Source of the DNA: PALSA-612 sp963711315
GTDB lineage: Bacteria; Actinomycetota; Thermoleophilia; Gaiellales; Gaiellaceae
Assembly: GCA_963711315.1 (NCBI GenBank)
Contig: CAVQDQ010000003.1
Coordinates: 434,001 to 498,000 of the forward strand
Direction of reading: 5' to 3'
DNA: 64,000 nt
Within the stretch, counting starts at the first letter, position 1. Each line of letters starts with the position of its first letter. Below the pieces are notes generated by a model. That model was not told the DNA's origin and made no database searches. It saw only the letters and a list, made by a program, of their open reading frames with translations. A program made the translations under genes and the position numbers. Positions 26,187 to 35,867 of the stretch are shown one piece after another.

Positions 26187-27600
26187 GTGAAACGTCGCGC
26201 ATTGCTTGCCGTCGCCGGATCGATCGGCGCCGTGGCGCTCGTCGCCTCGCTGGCCATCACCGCCGCGGGAAGCGCCGGCACCGCAAGCACCGAAGCCACA
26301 GCGGCCACCGCAGAGTCGCTGGTGGCAACGATCACCCCGCCGAAGGTGCCGAACGCGGCAGCCATCAAGAAGAAGTTCGGCGGACGAAGCATCACGTTCC
26401 TCGGCGACGGGCCTGTTGGCAAGTCGCATACCCGCGACCAGCTACTCGTGGCCAAGTTCTCCAAGGATACGGGCATCAAGGTCAAGCTCGTGCCGCACCC
26501 CGTTGACTCCAGTGCCGCTTACTCTCAGCTGGCGCGGACGTTCTCGGCGAACTCGTCTGCCTTCGACGTGATGATGCTCGACGTCGTCTGGACCGGCGCG
26601 TTCGCGCCGTACTTGTCAACCTGAAGCCGGTCCTGAGGAAGGAGGCCGCGCAGCAGTCGAAGGGGATCATCCTGAACAACACCGTCCGCGGCAAGCTCGT
26701 CGCGATGCCGTGGTTCGGCGACTTCGGGATCCTCTACTACCGCACGGACCTGCTCCAGAAGTACGGGTACAGCATCGCCGCCGAAGACGTGGGCCCAGCT
26801 CGGCGCCATGGCGCAGAAGATCCAGGACGGCGAGCGTGCCGCCAACCCGAACTTCTACGGGTTCGTGTACCAGGGCAACGCCTACGAGGGGCTGACCTGC
26901 GACTCGCTCGAGTGGCTCGCGTCGAGCGGAGGCGGCCAGTTCATCGACGGCGGCAAGGTCACGATCGACAACCCGAAGGCGGCGGCCATCCTCAACCTCC
27001 AGCGAAGCTGGGTCGGCAAGATCACGCCGCGCGGCGTGACTACGTACCAGGAAGGCGAGTCGGAGAAGGCGTTCACGTCGGGCAACGCTGCGTTCATGCG
27101 CAACTGGCCGTACGCGTACGCGATCGGCCAGGACGGGCCGATCAAGGGCAAGTTCGACGTCACCGTGCTGCCGCACAGCGGGAGCAACGCCTCCGTCGGA
27201 ACCGTCGGCGGCTGGCAGCTCGGCGTCTCCAAGCTTCTCGAAGCAGCCCGGGGCCGCGATCGAGCTCGTCCGCTACCTGACGAGCGCAGCGGTCGAGCGG
27301 TTCGACGCCATCTACAACAGCAACGTCCCGACGATCCCGGCCGTCGCGAAGCTCCCGGCGGTCCGGAAGGTGAACCCGTGGTTGAAGCCCGAGATCGCCG
27401 GCGTCACGCGGGTCACGCGACCTTCGCGCTATCTCGGCACGAAGTACAACCAGGGCTCGCAGATCATCTACCAGGGCATCAACCAGATCCTCAACGGGCA
27501 GGACGCGAACAACGTGCTGCCGGGTATGGCTCAGCGACTCGACCGCGTGCTACCGGATAGGAGCCCGCGCAAGGGCCGAACTGAGACACGACGAACGTGA
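26187..27600 (+). CDS. ABC sugar transporter substrate-binding protein (multiple frameshifts)
   Basis: Family 1 extracellular solute-binding lipo/secreted protein. The signal sequence MKRRALLAVAGSIGAVALVA is followed by an Ala/Thr-rich linker. Conserved blocks include SSAFDVMMLDVVWTGAFAPY, MPWFGDFGILYYRTDLLQKY, GESEKAFTSGNAAFMRNWPY, YRYLTSAAVERF-type helix and NQILNGQDANNVLPGM. At least three frame breaks: near 26617 (TTGGTC reduced to TTGTC), near 26775 and near 27235. Restored length is about 470 residues. GTGAG-rich ribosome site before the ATG. It is followed by two permease genes and probably imports oligosaccharides such as maltose or trehalose, judging by the adjoining GH13 enzyme. Confidence 0.8.
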
Positions 27601-27653
27601 GGAGGATGGGGGCCGGAGCGCCCCCATCCTCGCTTTAGACGGAGGACGACACG

Positions 27654-28591
27654 ATGAGCGCGATCGACCCCACCAGCGCTGCGCCGCCGCGGCCGAAACG
27701 CCGCCGGTCGACGCGTCTGCAGCGCAAGCAGACGCGGCTGGCGTGGCTCATGGTTGCGCCCGCGCTCATCGTTCGTCGCCTTCGTAGCGTTCTATCCGCT
27801 CGGCCAGACGGTCTACGAGAGCTTCACCGACCGGCAGTTCCTGGGCGGTCTCGAGCCGACCAGGTGGGTCGGGCTGCAGAACTACCGCGACCTCATCCAC
27901 GACACCATCTTCCGGGACGCGGTCGTCGTGACTGTGAAGTTCACGGTGATCACCGTCTCCATCGAGTTCGTGCTCGGATTGATCATCGCACTCGTCGTCA
28001 ACTCGGGCTTCAAGGGCCGGGGCGTAATGCGCGCGGTGATGCTCGTGCCGTGGGCGATACCGACCGTGGTCGCGGCGCAGATGTGGAAGTGGATGTACGA
28101 CGACGTCTTCGGCGTCGATCAACGATGCCGGCGTCCGTCTGCACATCCTCGACCGCCCGGTGGCGTGGATCTCGCAGCCGAGCAGCCGCTCGCGTCCGTC
28201 GCGGCAGTCGACATCTGGAAGACGACGCCGTTCGTGGCCCTCATTCTGCTCGCGGGCCTCCAGGTGATCCCGCACGAGCTGTACGAGGCGGCGGACGTGG
28301 ATGGGGCGAGCAAGTGGCACCAGTTCTGGCGGATCACGCTGCCGCTCCTCGTCCCAGCGATCCTCGTCACGCTCATCTTCCGCACGCTCGATGCGTTGCG
28401 CGTCTTCGACGTCTTCTACGTGTTCTTCGGCTCGCGTGCTGGACACGCAGACGATGGCGATCTACAACCAGAACACGATCGTCGCCTTCGGCGACGTCGG
28501 CTACGGCGCGGCCATCAGCGTGGCCATCTTCCTGATCATCGGCCTGTTCGTCGTCATCTACACGACGTTCATGAGGGTGCAGCAGCAATGA
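27654..28591 (+). CDS. ABC sugar transporter permease, MalF-type (multiple frameshifts)
   Basis: Inner-membrane permease. Segments in three frames assemble to a normal 310-residue protein: QTRLAWLMVAPALI; FVAFYPLGQTVYESFTDRQF; EFVLGLIIALVVNSGFKGRG; LVPWAIPTVVAAQMWKWMYD; the EAA loop YEAADVDGASKWHQFWRITL; and TMAIYNQNTIVAFGDVGYGA. Breaks are near 27769, 28118, about 28185 and 28436. GGAGGAC ribosome site before the ATG. The stop overlaps the second permease's ATG (ATGA). Either heavily error-prone sequence or decay; the conserved protein segments favour error. Confidence 0.78.
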
Positions 28592-29500
28592 CCGTCGCCG
28601 CCGAGCGGGCCGAGCGAGCCGCGCGTGCACAGGCGCTGGCGAGGCGTAAGCGGCGGGAGCGCCGCGGCCTCAAGCGTCTGATCCGCCGCATGCCCTTCTA
28701 CCTGCTCATCGGGGCCATTTTCGTCTACGCCCTCTTCCCCTTCTACTGGGCTCTCCGCTCCGCGTTCACGCAGAGAGCGAGCTCTTCAGGACCCCGGTGC
28801 AGTACATCCCACATAACCCGACCCTCGTGAACTTCCGGACAGTGCTGTCGAGCGACCAGTTCCTGCGGGCGCTATTGAACTCGACGATCGTCGCCTGTCG
28901 GTCACGCTGATCGCGCTCGCGCTCGGGTCGCTCGCCGGCTATGCGCTCGGGCGATTCCGCTTCCGCGGGCGGTCGACGGCCCTCTACGTGATGCTCTCGA
29001 TGACGATCTTTCCGCAGATCGCGATCCTCGGCGCGCTCTACACGATGATCAACCGCTTCCGTCTGTACGACAGCCTGCGGGCGCTGATCTTCAGCTACAT
29101 GATCCTCGTGATCCCGTTCACCGTGTGGGTGCTGACGAGCTTCATGCGAGCGCTGCCCGAGGACCTCGAGGAAGCGGCCTACGTCGACGGAGCCTCTCCG
29201 TTCCAGACGTTCTACCGCGTCATGCTTCCGCTCGTCGCTCCCGGCCTCGTCACGGCCGGCCTGCTCGCCTTCATCGGCGCGTGGAACGAGTTCCTCTTCG
29301 CGCTCTCCTTCACGCAGTCACCCGAGAAGTACACGGTCCCCGTCGCCATCACGAGTTTCACCGGTGAGTCCGCCTTCGAGAAGCCGTGGGGCCAGATCAT
29401 GGCGGCCACCGTCGTCGTGACGGTGCCGCTGATCGTGCTCACATTGGTGCTGCAGCGGCGGATCCTGGCAGGCATGACGGCCGGCGCCGTGAAGGGCTAG
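28588..29500 (+). CDS. ABC sugar transporter permease, MalG-type (two frameshifts)
   Basis: Second permease, about 304 residues after repair. The first membrane helix is MPFYLLIGAIFVYALFPFYW. The periplasmic loop is SELFRTPVQYIPHNPTLVNF. Then LIALALGSLAGYALGRFRF, MLSMTIFPQIAILGALYTMI, the EAA loop LEEAAYVDGASPFQTFYRVM and the C-terminus RRILAGMTAGAVKG. Breaks near 28782 and 28896. It ends 5 bases before the convergent ATPase gene, so the ATPase is transcribed separately. Confidence 0.8.
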
Positions 29501-29505
29501 ACCGG

Positions 29506-30693
<1,188 letters not shown>

Positions 30694-30723
30694 GCACGCT
30701 CCTTCCGAAGACGGTCACGCTCC

Positions 30724-30736
30724 TGTAATCGTTACA
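30724..30736. promoter_or_regulatory. LacI-type operator between ATPase and GH13 genes
   Basis: Palindrome TGTAA-TCG-TTACA in the 49-bp gap between two divergent sugar genes, ending 6 bases before the GTG at 30743. Shape and central CG match LacI/GalR-family sites for sugar genes. No LacI-type regulator is in the window, so the binder is unknown. Confidence 0.5.
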
Positions 30737-30742
30737 TGCGAC

Positions 30743-32221
30743 GTGAGTGAGGCGTGGTGGCGAGACGGCGTCTTCTACCAGATCTATCCCCGCTCGTTCG
30801 CCGACGGGGACGGTGACGGCATCGGCGATCTCGCTGGGCTGACCGACAAGCTCGACTACCTCGAATGGCTGGGCGTCTCGGCAGTCTGGCTCAACCCCAT
30901 CAACCCGTCGCCCAACGTGGACTGGGGCTACGACGTCGCCGACTACACCGACGTCCACCCCGATCTGGGCTCGCTAGCGGACGTTGACAAGCTCGTCGAC
31001 GAGGCGGGCCGGCGGGACATCCGGGTGCTCCTCGACCTCGTCCCCAATCACACCTCGGATCAGCATCCCTGGTTCCAGGAGCGCCCCGACTTCTACGTCT
31101 GGGCCGACGAAGTTCCGAACAACTGGCGGCCGATCTTCGGCGGGGGATCCGCCTGGGAGCTGGACAACGAGCGCGGGCGGTACTACCTGCACAACTTCGC
31201 GAAGGAGCAACCGGACCTCGACTGGTGGAACCCAGAGGTCCGGGCCGAGTTCGAGCGGATCCTCCGCTTCTGGTTCGACCGCGGCATCGCCGGCTTCCGG
31301 ATCGACGTTGCCCATGGCCTCGTCAAAGATCGCGAGCTGCGCGACGACGTCGGAGACCGGCGCGATCACTCCATGAACCGGCCCGAGACACACGAGATCT
31401 ATCGCAACTGGCACCGTTTGGCCGATTCCTTCGAGCCCCCGCGCGTGCTGCTCGGGGAGGTCTACGTCCTCGACATCCCTGCCTGGGCCACGTACTACGG
31501 CTCGGGGTCGGACGAGCTGAACCTCGCCTTCAACTTCGCGCTCGCCCACGCCGACTTCGACGCCGAGCAGATGCGCGCGGTCGTTGCCCAGACGGAGGCG
31601 GCGCTGCCGCCGGATGCCTGGCCCTGCTGGATCGGGTCGAACCACGACGTGGGGCGCTTCACGACTCGCTGGTGCGACAGTGACGAGGACATCGCACGTT
31701 GCGCGCTGCTGATGCTCGTGACGCTTCGCGGCGCTCCGTCCTTCTACTACGGCGACGAGCTCGCGCTGCCCGACGGCCACGTCCCGCCGGATCGAGTCCG
31801 CGACGTCGCGGTGCCTTCGCGCGATCCTTGCCGGACGCCGATGCCCTGGACCCGGGAAGGCGGCTGGGAGAACCCGTGGCTGCCGCTCGAGGACACAAGC
31901 CGCAACGTCGAGGACCAGCGCGCTGACCCCAACTCCGCGCTTCACTTCACGCGCGACCTGATCGCCCTACGGAGGGAGTCGGCCGACCTCCGCTCCGGGC
32001 CGTATGTTGAGCTTCCCTCTCCTCCAGGGACGTGGGCCTGGCGGCGAGGCGAGGGCATGGTCGTCGGGATCAACGTCGGCGACGACGCCTCGGAGCTCGA
32101 GGGCTTCGACGGCGAGATCGCGCTCGGGACCCGCAGGGGCCGCGACGGAGAGCGCGTGGATGGACGGCTTCGACTCGAGGCGGCCGAAGGGGCCGTCGTC
32201 ACGCTCCGCGGGCCGGTATAA
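30743..32221 (+). CDS. GH13 alpha-glucosidase/oligo-1,6-glucosidase type enzyme
   Basis: Intact 492-residue family 13 glycoside hydrolase. Catalytic residues: Asp188 (AGFRIDVAH), Glu239 (VLLGEVYVL), Asp302 (IGSNHDVGRF). The opening WWRDGVFYQIYPRSFADGDG and LDLVPNHTSDQHPWF are typical of alpha-glucosidase and trehalulose/oligo-glucosidase branches. No signal peptide, so it is cytoplasmic and acts on imported oligosaccharides. GTG start at 30743. It fits the sugar importer genes on either side. Confidence 0.92.
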   Translation: MSEAWWRDGVFYQIYPRSFADGDGDGIGDLAGLTDKLDYLEWLGVSAVWLNPINPSPNVDWGYDVADYTDVHPDLGSLADVDKLVDEAGRRDIRVLLDLVPNHTSDQHPWFQERPDFYVWADEVPNNWRPIFGGGSAWELDNERGRYYLHNFAKEQPDLDWWNPEVRAEFERILRFWFDRGIAGFRIDVAHGLVKDRELRDDVGDRRDHSMNRPETHEIYRNWHRLADSFEPPRVLLGEVYVLDIPAWATYYGSGSDELNLAFNFALAHADFDAEQMRAVVAQTEAALPPDAWPCWIGSNHDVGRFTTRWCDSDEDIARCALLMLVTLRGAPSFYYGDELALPDGHVPPDRVRDVAVPSRDPCRTPMPWTREGGWENPWLPLEDTSRNVEDQRADPNSALHFTRDLIALRRESADLRSGPYVELPSPPGTWAWRRGEGMVVGINVGDDASELEGFDGEIALGTRRGRDGERVDGRLRLEAAEGAVVTLRGPV

Positions 32222-32227
32222 GGCACC

Positions 32228-32938
32228 GTGCCCAACACCTACGACTTCACCGGCCGCGTCGCGCTCGTCACGGGTGGCGCCAGCGGGATCGGAGCAGCCG
32301 TAGCCGAGCGGCTGAGCGAAGGTGGCGCGCAGGTCGTGACGTTCGACGCCTCCGCCTCGGCGGACATCCAGGGCGACGTCACCCGCTCGGTAGACCTGGA
32401 CGGTGCGGCCAAGCGCGTCGTGGAGCAGCACGGCCGGCTCGACATCCTCGTCAACTCGGCCGGCATACCCGGCGAGTCGCTGCGCACCGTCGACGTCACC
32501 GACGAGGAATGGGACCGCGTGCTGGCGGTGAACGCGACCGGCTCGTTCTACGCCTGCAGGGCAGTGCTGCCGGGCATGATCGAGCGCGGCTACGGACGGA
32601 TCGTGCTCGTCGCTTCCATCGCCGGCAAGGAGGGGAACCCGATGGCGGGCGCCTACTCCGCGTCCAAGGCGGCCGTGATCGCGATGACGAAGGCCATCGG
32701 CAAGGACGTCGCCGGAACAGGCGTGCTCGTGAACTGCATCGCTCCGGCCGTCATCGAGACGCCGATCCTCGAAGGGCTCTCACAGCACCACATCGACTAC
32801 ATGGTGGAGCGCATCCCTCTGGGCCGGGTCGGCAGGGCAGACGAAGTCGCCGCCCTCGTGGCCTGGCTCGCGAGCGAGGAATGCTCGTTCTCGACGGGAG
32901 CCACCTACGACATCTCGGGCGGCCGCGCCGTCTACTGA
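32228..32938 (+). CDS. Short-chain dehydrogenase/reductase (FabG-like)
   Basis: Intact 236-residue SDR. VALVTGGASGIGAAVAERL, the acidic FDASAS at the end of beta 2, LVNSAGIPG, the catalytic Ser in VLVASIAGKEG, YSASK with Tyr/Lys, and the PG-like loop APAVIETPI. GTG start 6 bases after the GH13 stop, so it is probably co-transcribed. Sugar- or polyol-dehydrogenase activity is more likely than fatty-acid synthesis given the context. Confidence 0.88.
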   Translation: MPNTYDFTGRVALVTGGASGIGAAVAERLSEGGAQVVTFDASASADIQGDVTRSVDLDGAAKRVVEQHGRLDILVNSAGIPGESLRTVDVTDEEWDRVLAVNATGSFYACRAVLPGMIERGYGRIVLVASIAGKEGNPMAGAYSASKAAVIAMTKAIGKDVAGTGVLVNCIAPAVIETPILEGLSQHHIDYMVERIPLGRVGRADEVAALVAWLASEECSFSTGATYDISGGRAVY

Positions 32939-32940
32939 TC

Positions 32941-33162
32941 TCAGCGGTAGCGGTAGACGATCCTGCCGCGTTCGAGATCGTAGGCCGAGAGCTCGACCTT
33001 GATCCGATCGCCGGGCAGGATGCGAATCCGGTGCCGGCGCATCTTGCCGGCGGTGTAACCGAGGGTCTCGTGGCCGTTGTCGAGCTTGATCCGGTACATG
33101 CCGTTCCGGAGCGCCTCGACCACCTCGCCCTCCATGTCGATCTTTTCTTCCTTCTCGGCTAT
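32941..33162 (-). CDS. infA: Translation initiation factor IF-1 with apparent ATA start
   Basis: OB-fold IF-1, 73 residues (family 70-73). EGEVVEALRNGMYRIKLDNG, GKMRRHRIRILPGDRIKVEL and YDLERGRIVYRYR are unmistakable. The natural N-terminus (A)EKEEKID lies right after an ATA codon at 33162, which has GAGAGGAG at 33170-33177 in ideal spacing (7 bases). No ATG, GTG or TTG stands there. The next choices are a GTG at 33219 inside the upstream terminator hairpin, or an internal ATG at 33135 that would drop 9 residues. The gene stands alone beside a cold-shock gene, not in the usual secY-map-infA-rpmJ operon, so it may be a second copy. Confidence 0.88.
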   Translation of the reverse strand: MAEKEEKIDMEGEVVEALRNGMYRIKLDNGHETLGYTAGKMRRHRIRILPGDRIKVELSAYDLERGRIVYRYR

Positions 33163-33192
33163 TGCGGTGCTCCTCTCTGTCCTCGGACAGCA

Positions 33193-33231
33193 TAAAGGCG
33201 GCGACGGGCTCGGAAGCACCGCCGCCGCCTT
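33193..33231 (-). terminator. Intrinsic terminator after the cold-shock gene
   Basis: On the minus strand AAGGCGGCG (33231-33223) pairs with CGCCGCCTT (33203-33195), and the stem is extended by GC pairs. It is followed by TTTAT. It lies between the cold-shock gene stop (33244) and infA, so infA needs its own promoter or readthrough. Confidence 0.7.
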
Positions 33232-33243
33232 CGTGTCTGCGGG

Positions 33244-33453
33244 TTAGCCGCGGATCTCGACGACGTTCGTCGCCTGGGGGCCCTTGGGGCCCTCGGCGGC
33301 CTCGTACTCCACCGTCGCACCCTCGGACAGCGTCTTGAAGCCGCTGCCGGCGATGCCGGTGTGGTGCACGAACAGATCGTCGCCGCCCTCGGACGGCGTG
33401 ATGAAGCCGTAACCCTTGGCGTCGTTGAACCACTTCACGGTTCCGGTTGCCAT
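33244..33453 (-). CDS. cspA: Cold-shock domain protein
   Basis: 69-residue single CSD protein. RNP1 KGYGFITPS and RNP2 DLFVHHTGI are intact, starting GTVKWFNDAKG. It is an RNA chaperone that melts structured mRNA. AAGGGAGG ribosome site 10 bases before the ATG, but that site is paired in a 5' leader hairpin (33464-33497), which suggests translational control. It is followed by an intrinsic terminator. Confidence 0.95.
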   Translation of the reverse strand: MATGTVKWFNDAKGYGFITPSEGGDDLFVHHTGIAGSGFKTLSEGATVEYEAAEGPKGPQATNVVEIRG

Positions 33454-33463
33454 ATGAAAAACA

Positions 33464-33497
33464 CCTCCCTTGCGTACTCATGAACGTGTAAGGGAGG
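33464..33497 (-). promoter_or_regulatory. Leader hairpin that pairs the cold-shock gene's ribosome site
   Basis: In the mRNA, CCTCCCTT (33497-33490) is a perfect 8-base complement to AAGGGAGG (33471-33464), the only good ribosome site of the cold-shock gene. The 18-base loop contains CGT/ACG that can add pairs. Seen directly; regulation by temperature or by the Csp protein itself is inference. Confidence 0.6.
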
Positions 33498-33572
33498 CGA
33501 TGACGCAACCGATACTCGTTCGATTCCACGGGGAGCGTAGCGAATAGGCACGGCTCCCGGCGTGCAAATACG

Positions 33573-34409
33573 ATGCTCTGGATGGTTGCCGGGAATCGCT
33601 ACGTACGTTTCGCCGGGCTTGATGGGAAGCCGCAGCGCGCCGCCGTCGAGGAGTTGCCCGTCGAGCCCCTCGACCGAGAGTCGCTCGAGCTGCCCCCGCC
33701 GTATCGCCTGCTCGCGCCCGTCGAGCCGCCCGAGGTCTGGGGCGCCGGCGTCACGTACCTCCGCAGCCGAGACGCACGGGTCGAAGAGTCGGAGGCGAAG
33801 GACATCTACACCCTCGTCTACGACGCCGACCGTCCCGAGCTCTTTCTGAAGGACGCAGCCGGCCGCCGTACGGTGGGGCCGGGCGACGCGATCGCCGTCC
33901 GCTCCGACTCGGCCTGGACTGTGCCCGAGCCCGAGATCGGGCTCGTGCTCGGCGAGGCCGGGGCGATCACGGGCGTGACGATCGGCAACGACGTCTCGTC
34001 GCGCTCGATCGAAGGGTCGAACCCGCTGTACCTACCGCAGGCCAAGATCTACGCCGGGGCGTGCGCGCTCGGCCCGGCCGTTCTCGAGCCCGACGACTGG
34101 TCGCAGCCGTTCGGCATCCAGATGCGGATCCTCTCCGCAGACGGCCGCGAGCTCTACGCGGGAGAGACGTCCACCGACCAGATGCGCCGCTCATTCGACG
34201 AGCTGGCCGCCTGGCTCGTCCGCGAGAACCCCGTGCCCGCCGGCAGCGTCCTGCTCACCGGAACCGGCCTCGTGCCGCCGGCCGACTTCACGCTCGAGCC
34301 CGGCCACGTCGTCGAGATCCGCGTCCCCGGCATCGGACTGCTGAGGAATCCTGTCGTCTCGGCAGCCAGCCTCGTCAGCGAGCCCGCAAGGAGTGAGGCC
34401 CATGTCTGA
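33573..34409 (+). CDS. FAH-fold 2-keto-3-deoxypentonate dehydratase-like enzyme
   Basis: Intact 278-residue fumarylacetoacetate-hydrolase-fold protein. EVWGAGVTYLRSRDARVEES, the metal Glu pair in VPEPEIGLVLGEAG, TIGNDVSSRSIEGSNPLYLP and QAKIYAGACALGPAVLEP closely follow the 2-keto-3-deoxy-arabinonate/xylonate dehydratases of the oxidative pentose route. It overlaps the semialdehyde dehydrogenase gene by 8 bases, the next step of that pathway. An alternative is some other FAH-type isomerase. Confidence 0.8.
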   Translation: MLWMVAGNRYVRFAGLDGKPQRAAVEELPVEPLDRESLELPPPYRLLAPVEPPEVWGAGVTYLRSRDARVEESEAKDIYTLVYDADRPELFLKDAAGRRTVGPGDAIAVRSDSAWTVPEPEIGLVLGEAGAITGVTIGNDVSSRSIEGSNPLYLPQAKIYAGACALGPAVLEPDDWSQPFGIQMRILSADGRELYAGETSTDQMRRSFDELAAWLVRENPVPAGSVLLTGTGLVPPADFTLEPGHVVEIRVPGIGLLRNPVVSAASLVSEPARSEAHV

Positions 34410-35866
34410 AGTCCTGGAAGCGCCGGCACGGCCGGCATTCGCGAACTTCGTAGGAGGCACGTGGGCGGAGAGCGCCTCCGGCGAGACCTACGAGAAGCAC
34501 GGGCCGTGGCGGCCGTCGGATCCGATCGGCGCGTTTCCAGCGTCGGGCGAGGCGGACGTAGACCGCGCTGTCGTAGCGGCGAAGGAGGCCTTCCCCGCCT
34601 GGGCAGGCCTGCCCGCGGCACAGCGTGGCGCGGTGCTCGCGCGCGCGGCGGACGCGGTAGACCGCCGCGTCGAGCAGATCGCGCAGGACATGACGCTCGA
34701 GATGGGCAAGCCCATCCGGGAGGCCCGCCTCGAGGCGGCGCGCATGGCGCAGATCCTCCGCTTCTTCGCCGGCGAGGGCTACCGAGTCGACGGGCGACCG
34801 CTTCGAGCAGGCGGCGACCGGCAGCGTCGTCTACACGACGCGACGTGCGCTGGGCGTCGTGGCACTGATCACGCCGTGGAACTTCCCCGCCGCCATTCCC
34901 GCGTGGAAGGCTGCCCCGGCGCTCGCCTACGGGGATACCGTCGTCATGAAGCTTGCGCAGGAGGCGCCGCTGACGGGCCTCCACCTGGCAGCCTGCTTCG
35001 AGGAGGCGGACTGCCCGGCCGGCGTCTTCAACGTCGTCATCGGTCGTGGCTCGGCCGTCGGCACGCCGCTGGTGGCGCACCCGGACGTGCGGGCGATCTC
35101 GTTCACCGGCTCCGTGCCGGTCGGCGAGCAGGTACGCGGCGAGGCCACCGCGCTCGGCAAGCGCGTGCAACTCGAGCTCGGCGGCCACAACCCCGCCATC
35201 GTCATGGCCGACGCCGACCTCGACCGCGCCGCTGAGCTCGTCTATGCCGGCGCCTTCTGGTCGGCCGGCCAGAAGTGCACCGCCACGCGGCGCGTCTACG
35301 TGGAGGACTCCGTGTACGACGACTTCAAGCAGCGGCTACTGGCGAGGATGGAGCGCGGCGTCGTGGGCGACCCGACAGATCCCGAGACGGAGGTCGGCCC
35401 GATCGTCAACGAGACTCAGCTGACGGAGGTGCTCGAGGGCATCGAGCGCGGCAAGGCCGACGGCGGGCGGCTACTGGCCGGCGGCGAGCGGCTCGACGAG
35501 GAGGCGTACCTGCTGGCGCCGGCGCTCTTCGAGGGCCTCGCGGACGACGCGTACCTCTCCTGTGAGGAGGTCTTCGGGCCGGTCACGTCCCTCTACTCCT
35601 TCACCGAGCTCGGCGAGGCGCTCGCGCGGGCGAACGCGGTCCGCTTCGGCCTCTCGGCAGCCATCTTCACGTCGAGCCTCGCCTCGGCGAGGGCGTTCGC
35701 GCAGACGATCGAGGCCGGCATCGTGCGCATCAACGGCCAGACGGCCGGTGCCGACGTCCACGTCCCCTTCGGCGGCATCAAGGGCTCGGGCTACGGTCCG
35801 CACGAGCAGGGCCGCGCCGCGCTCGAGTTCTACACCGACCTCGTCACTGTCTACGAAGACGTCTGA
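34402..35866 (+). CDS. Aldehyde dehydrogenase, probably 2-oxoglutarate-semialdehyde dehydrogenase (frameshifted)
   Basis: NAD(P)-dependent ALDH, about 487 residues after repair. ALITPWNFPAAIPAWKAAPA, the general-base Glu in VQLELGGHNPAIVMADADLD, catalytic Cys in SAGQKCTATRRVYV, and CEEVFGPVTSLYSF. One frameshift near 34795 between FFAGEGYRVDG and GDRFEQAATGSVVYTTRR. Coupling with the keto-deoxy-pentonate dehydratase suggests oxidation of 2-oxoglutarate semialdehyde to 2-oxoglutarate (Weimberg route). Aldehyde specificity itself cannot be read from sequence. Confidence 0.85.
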
Positions 35867-35867
35867 G

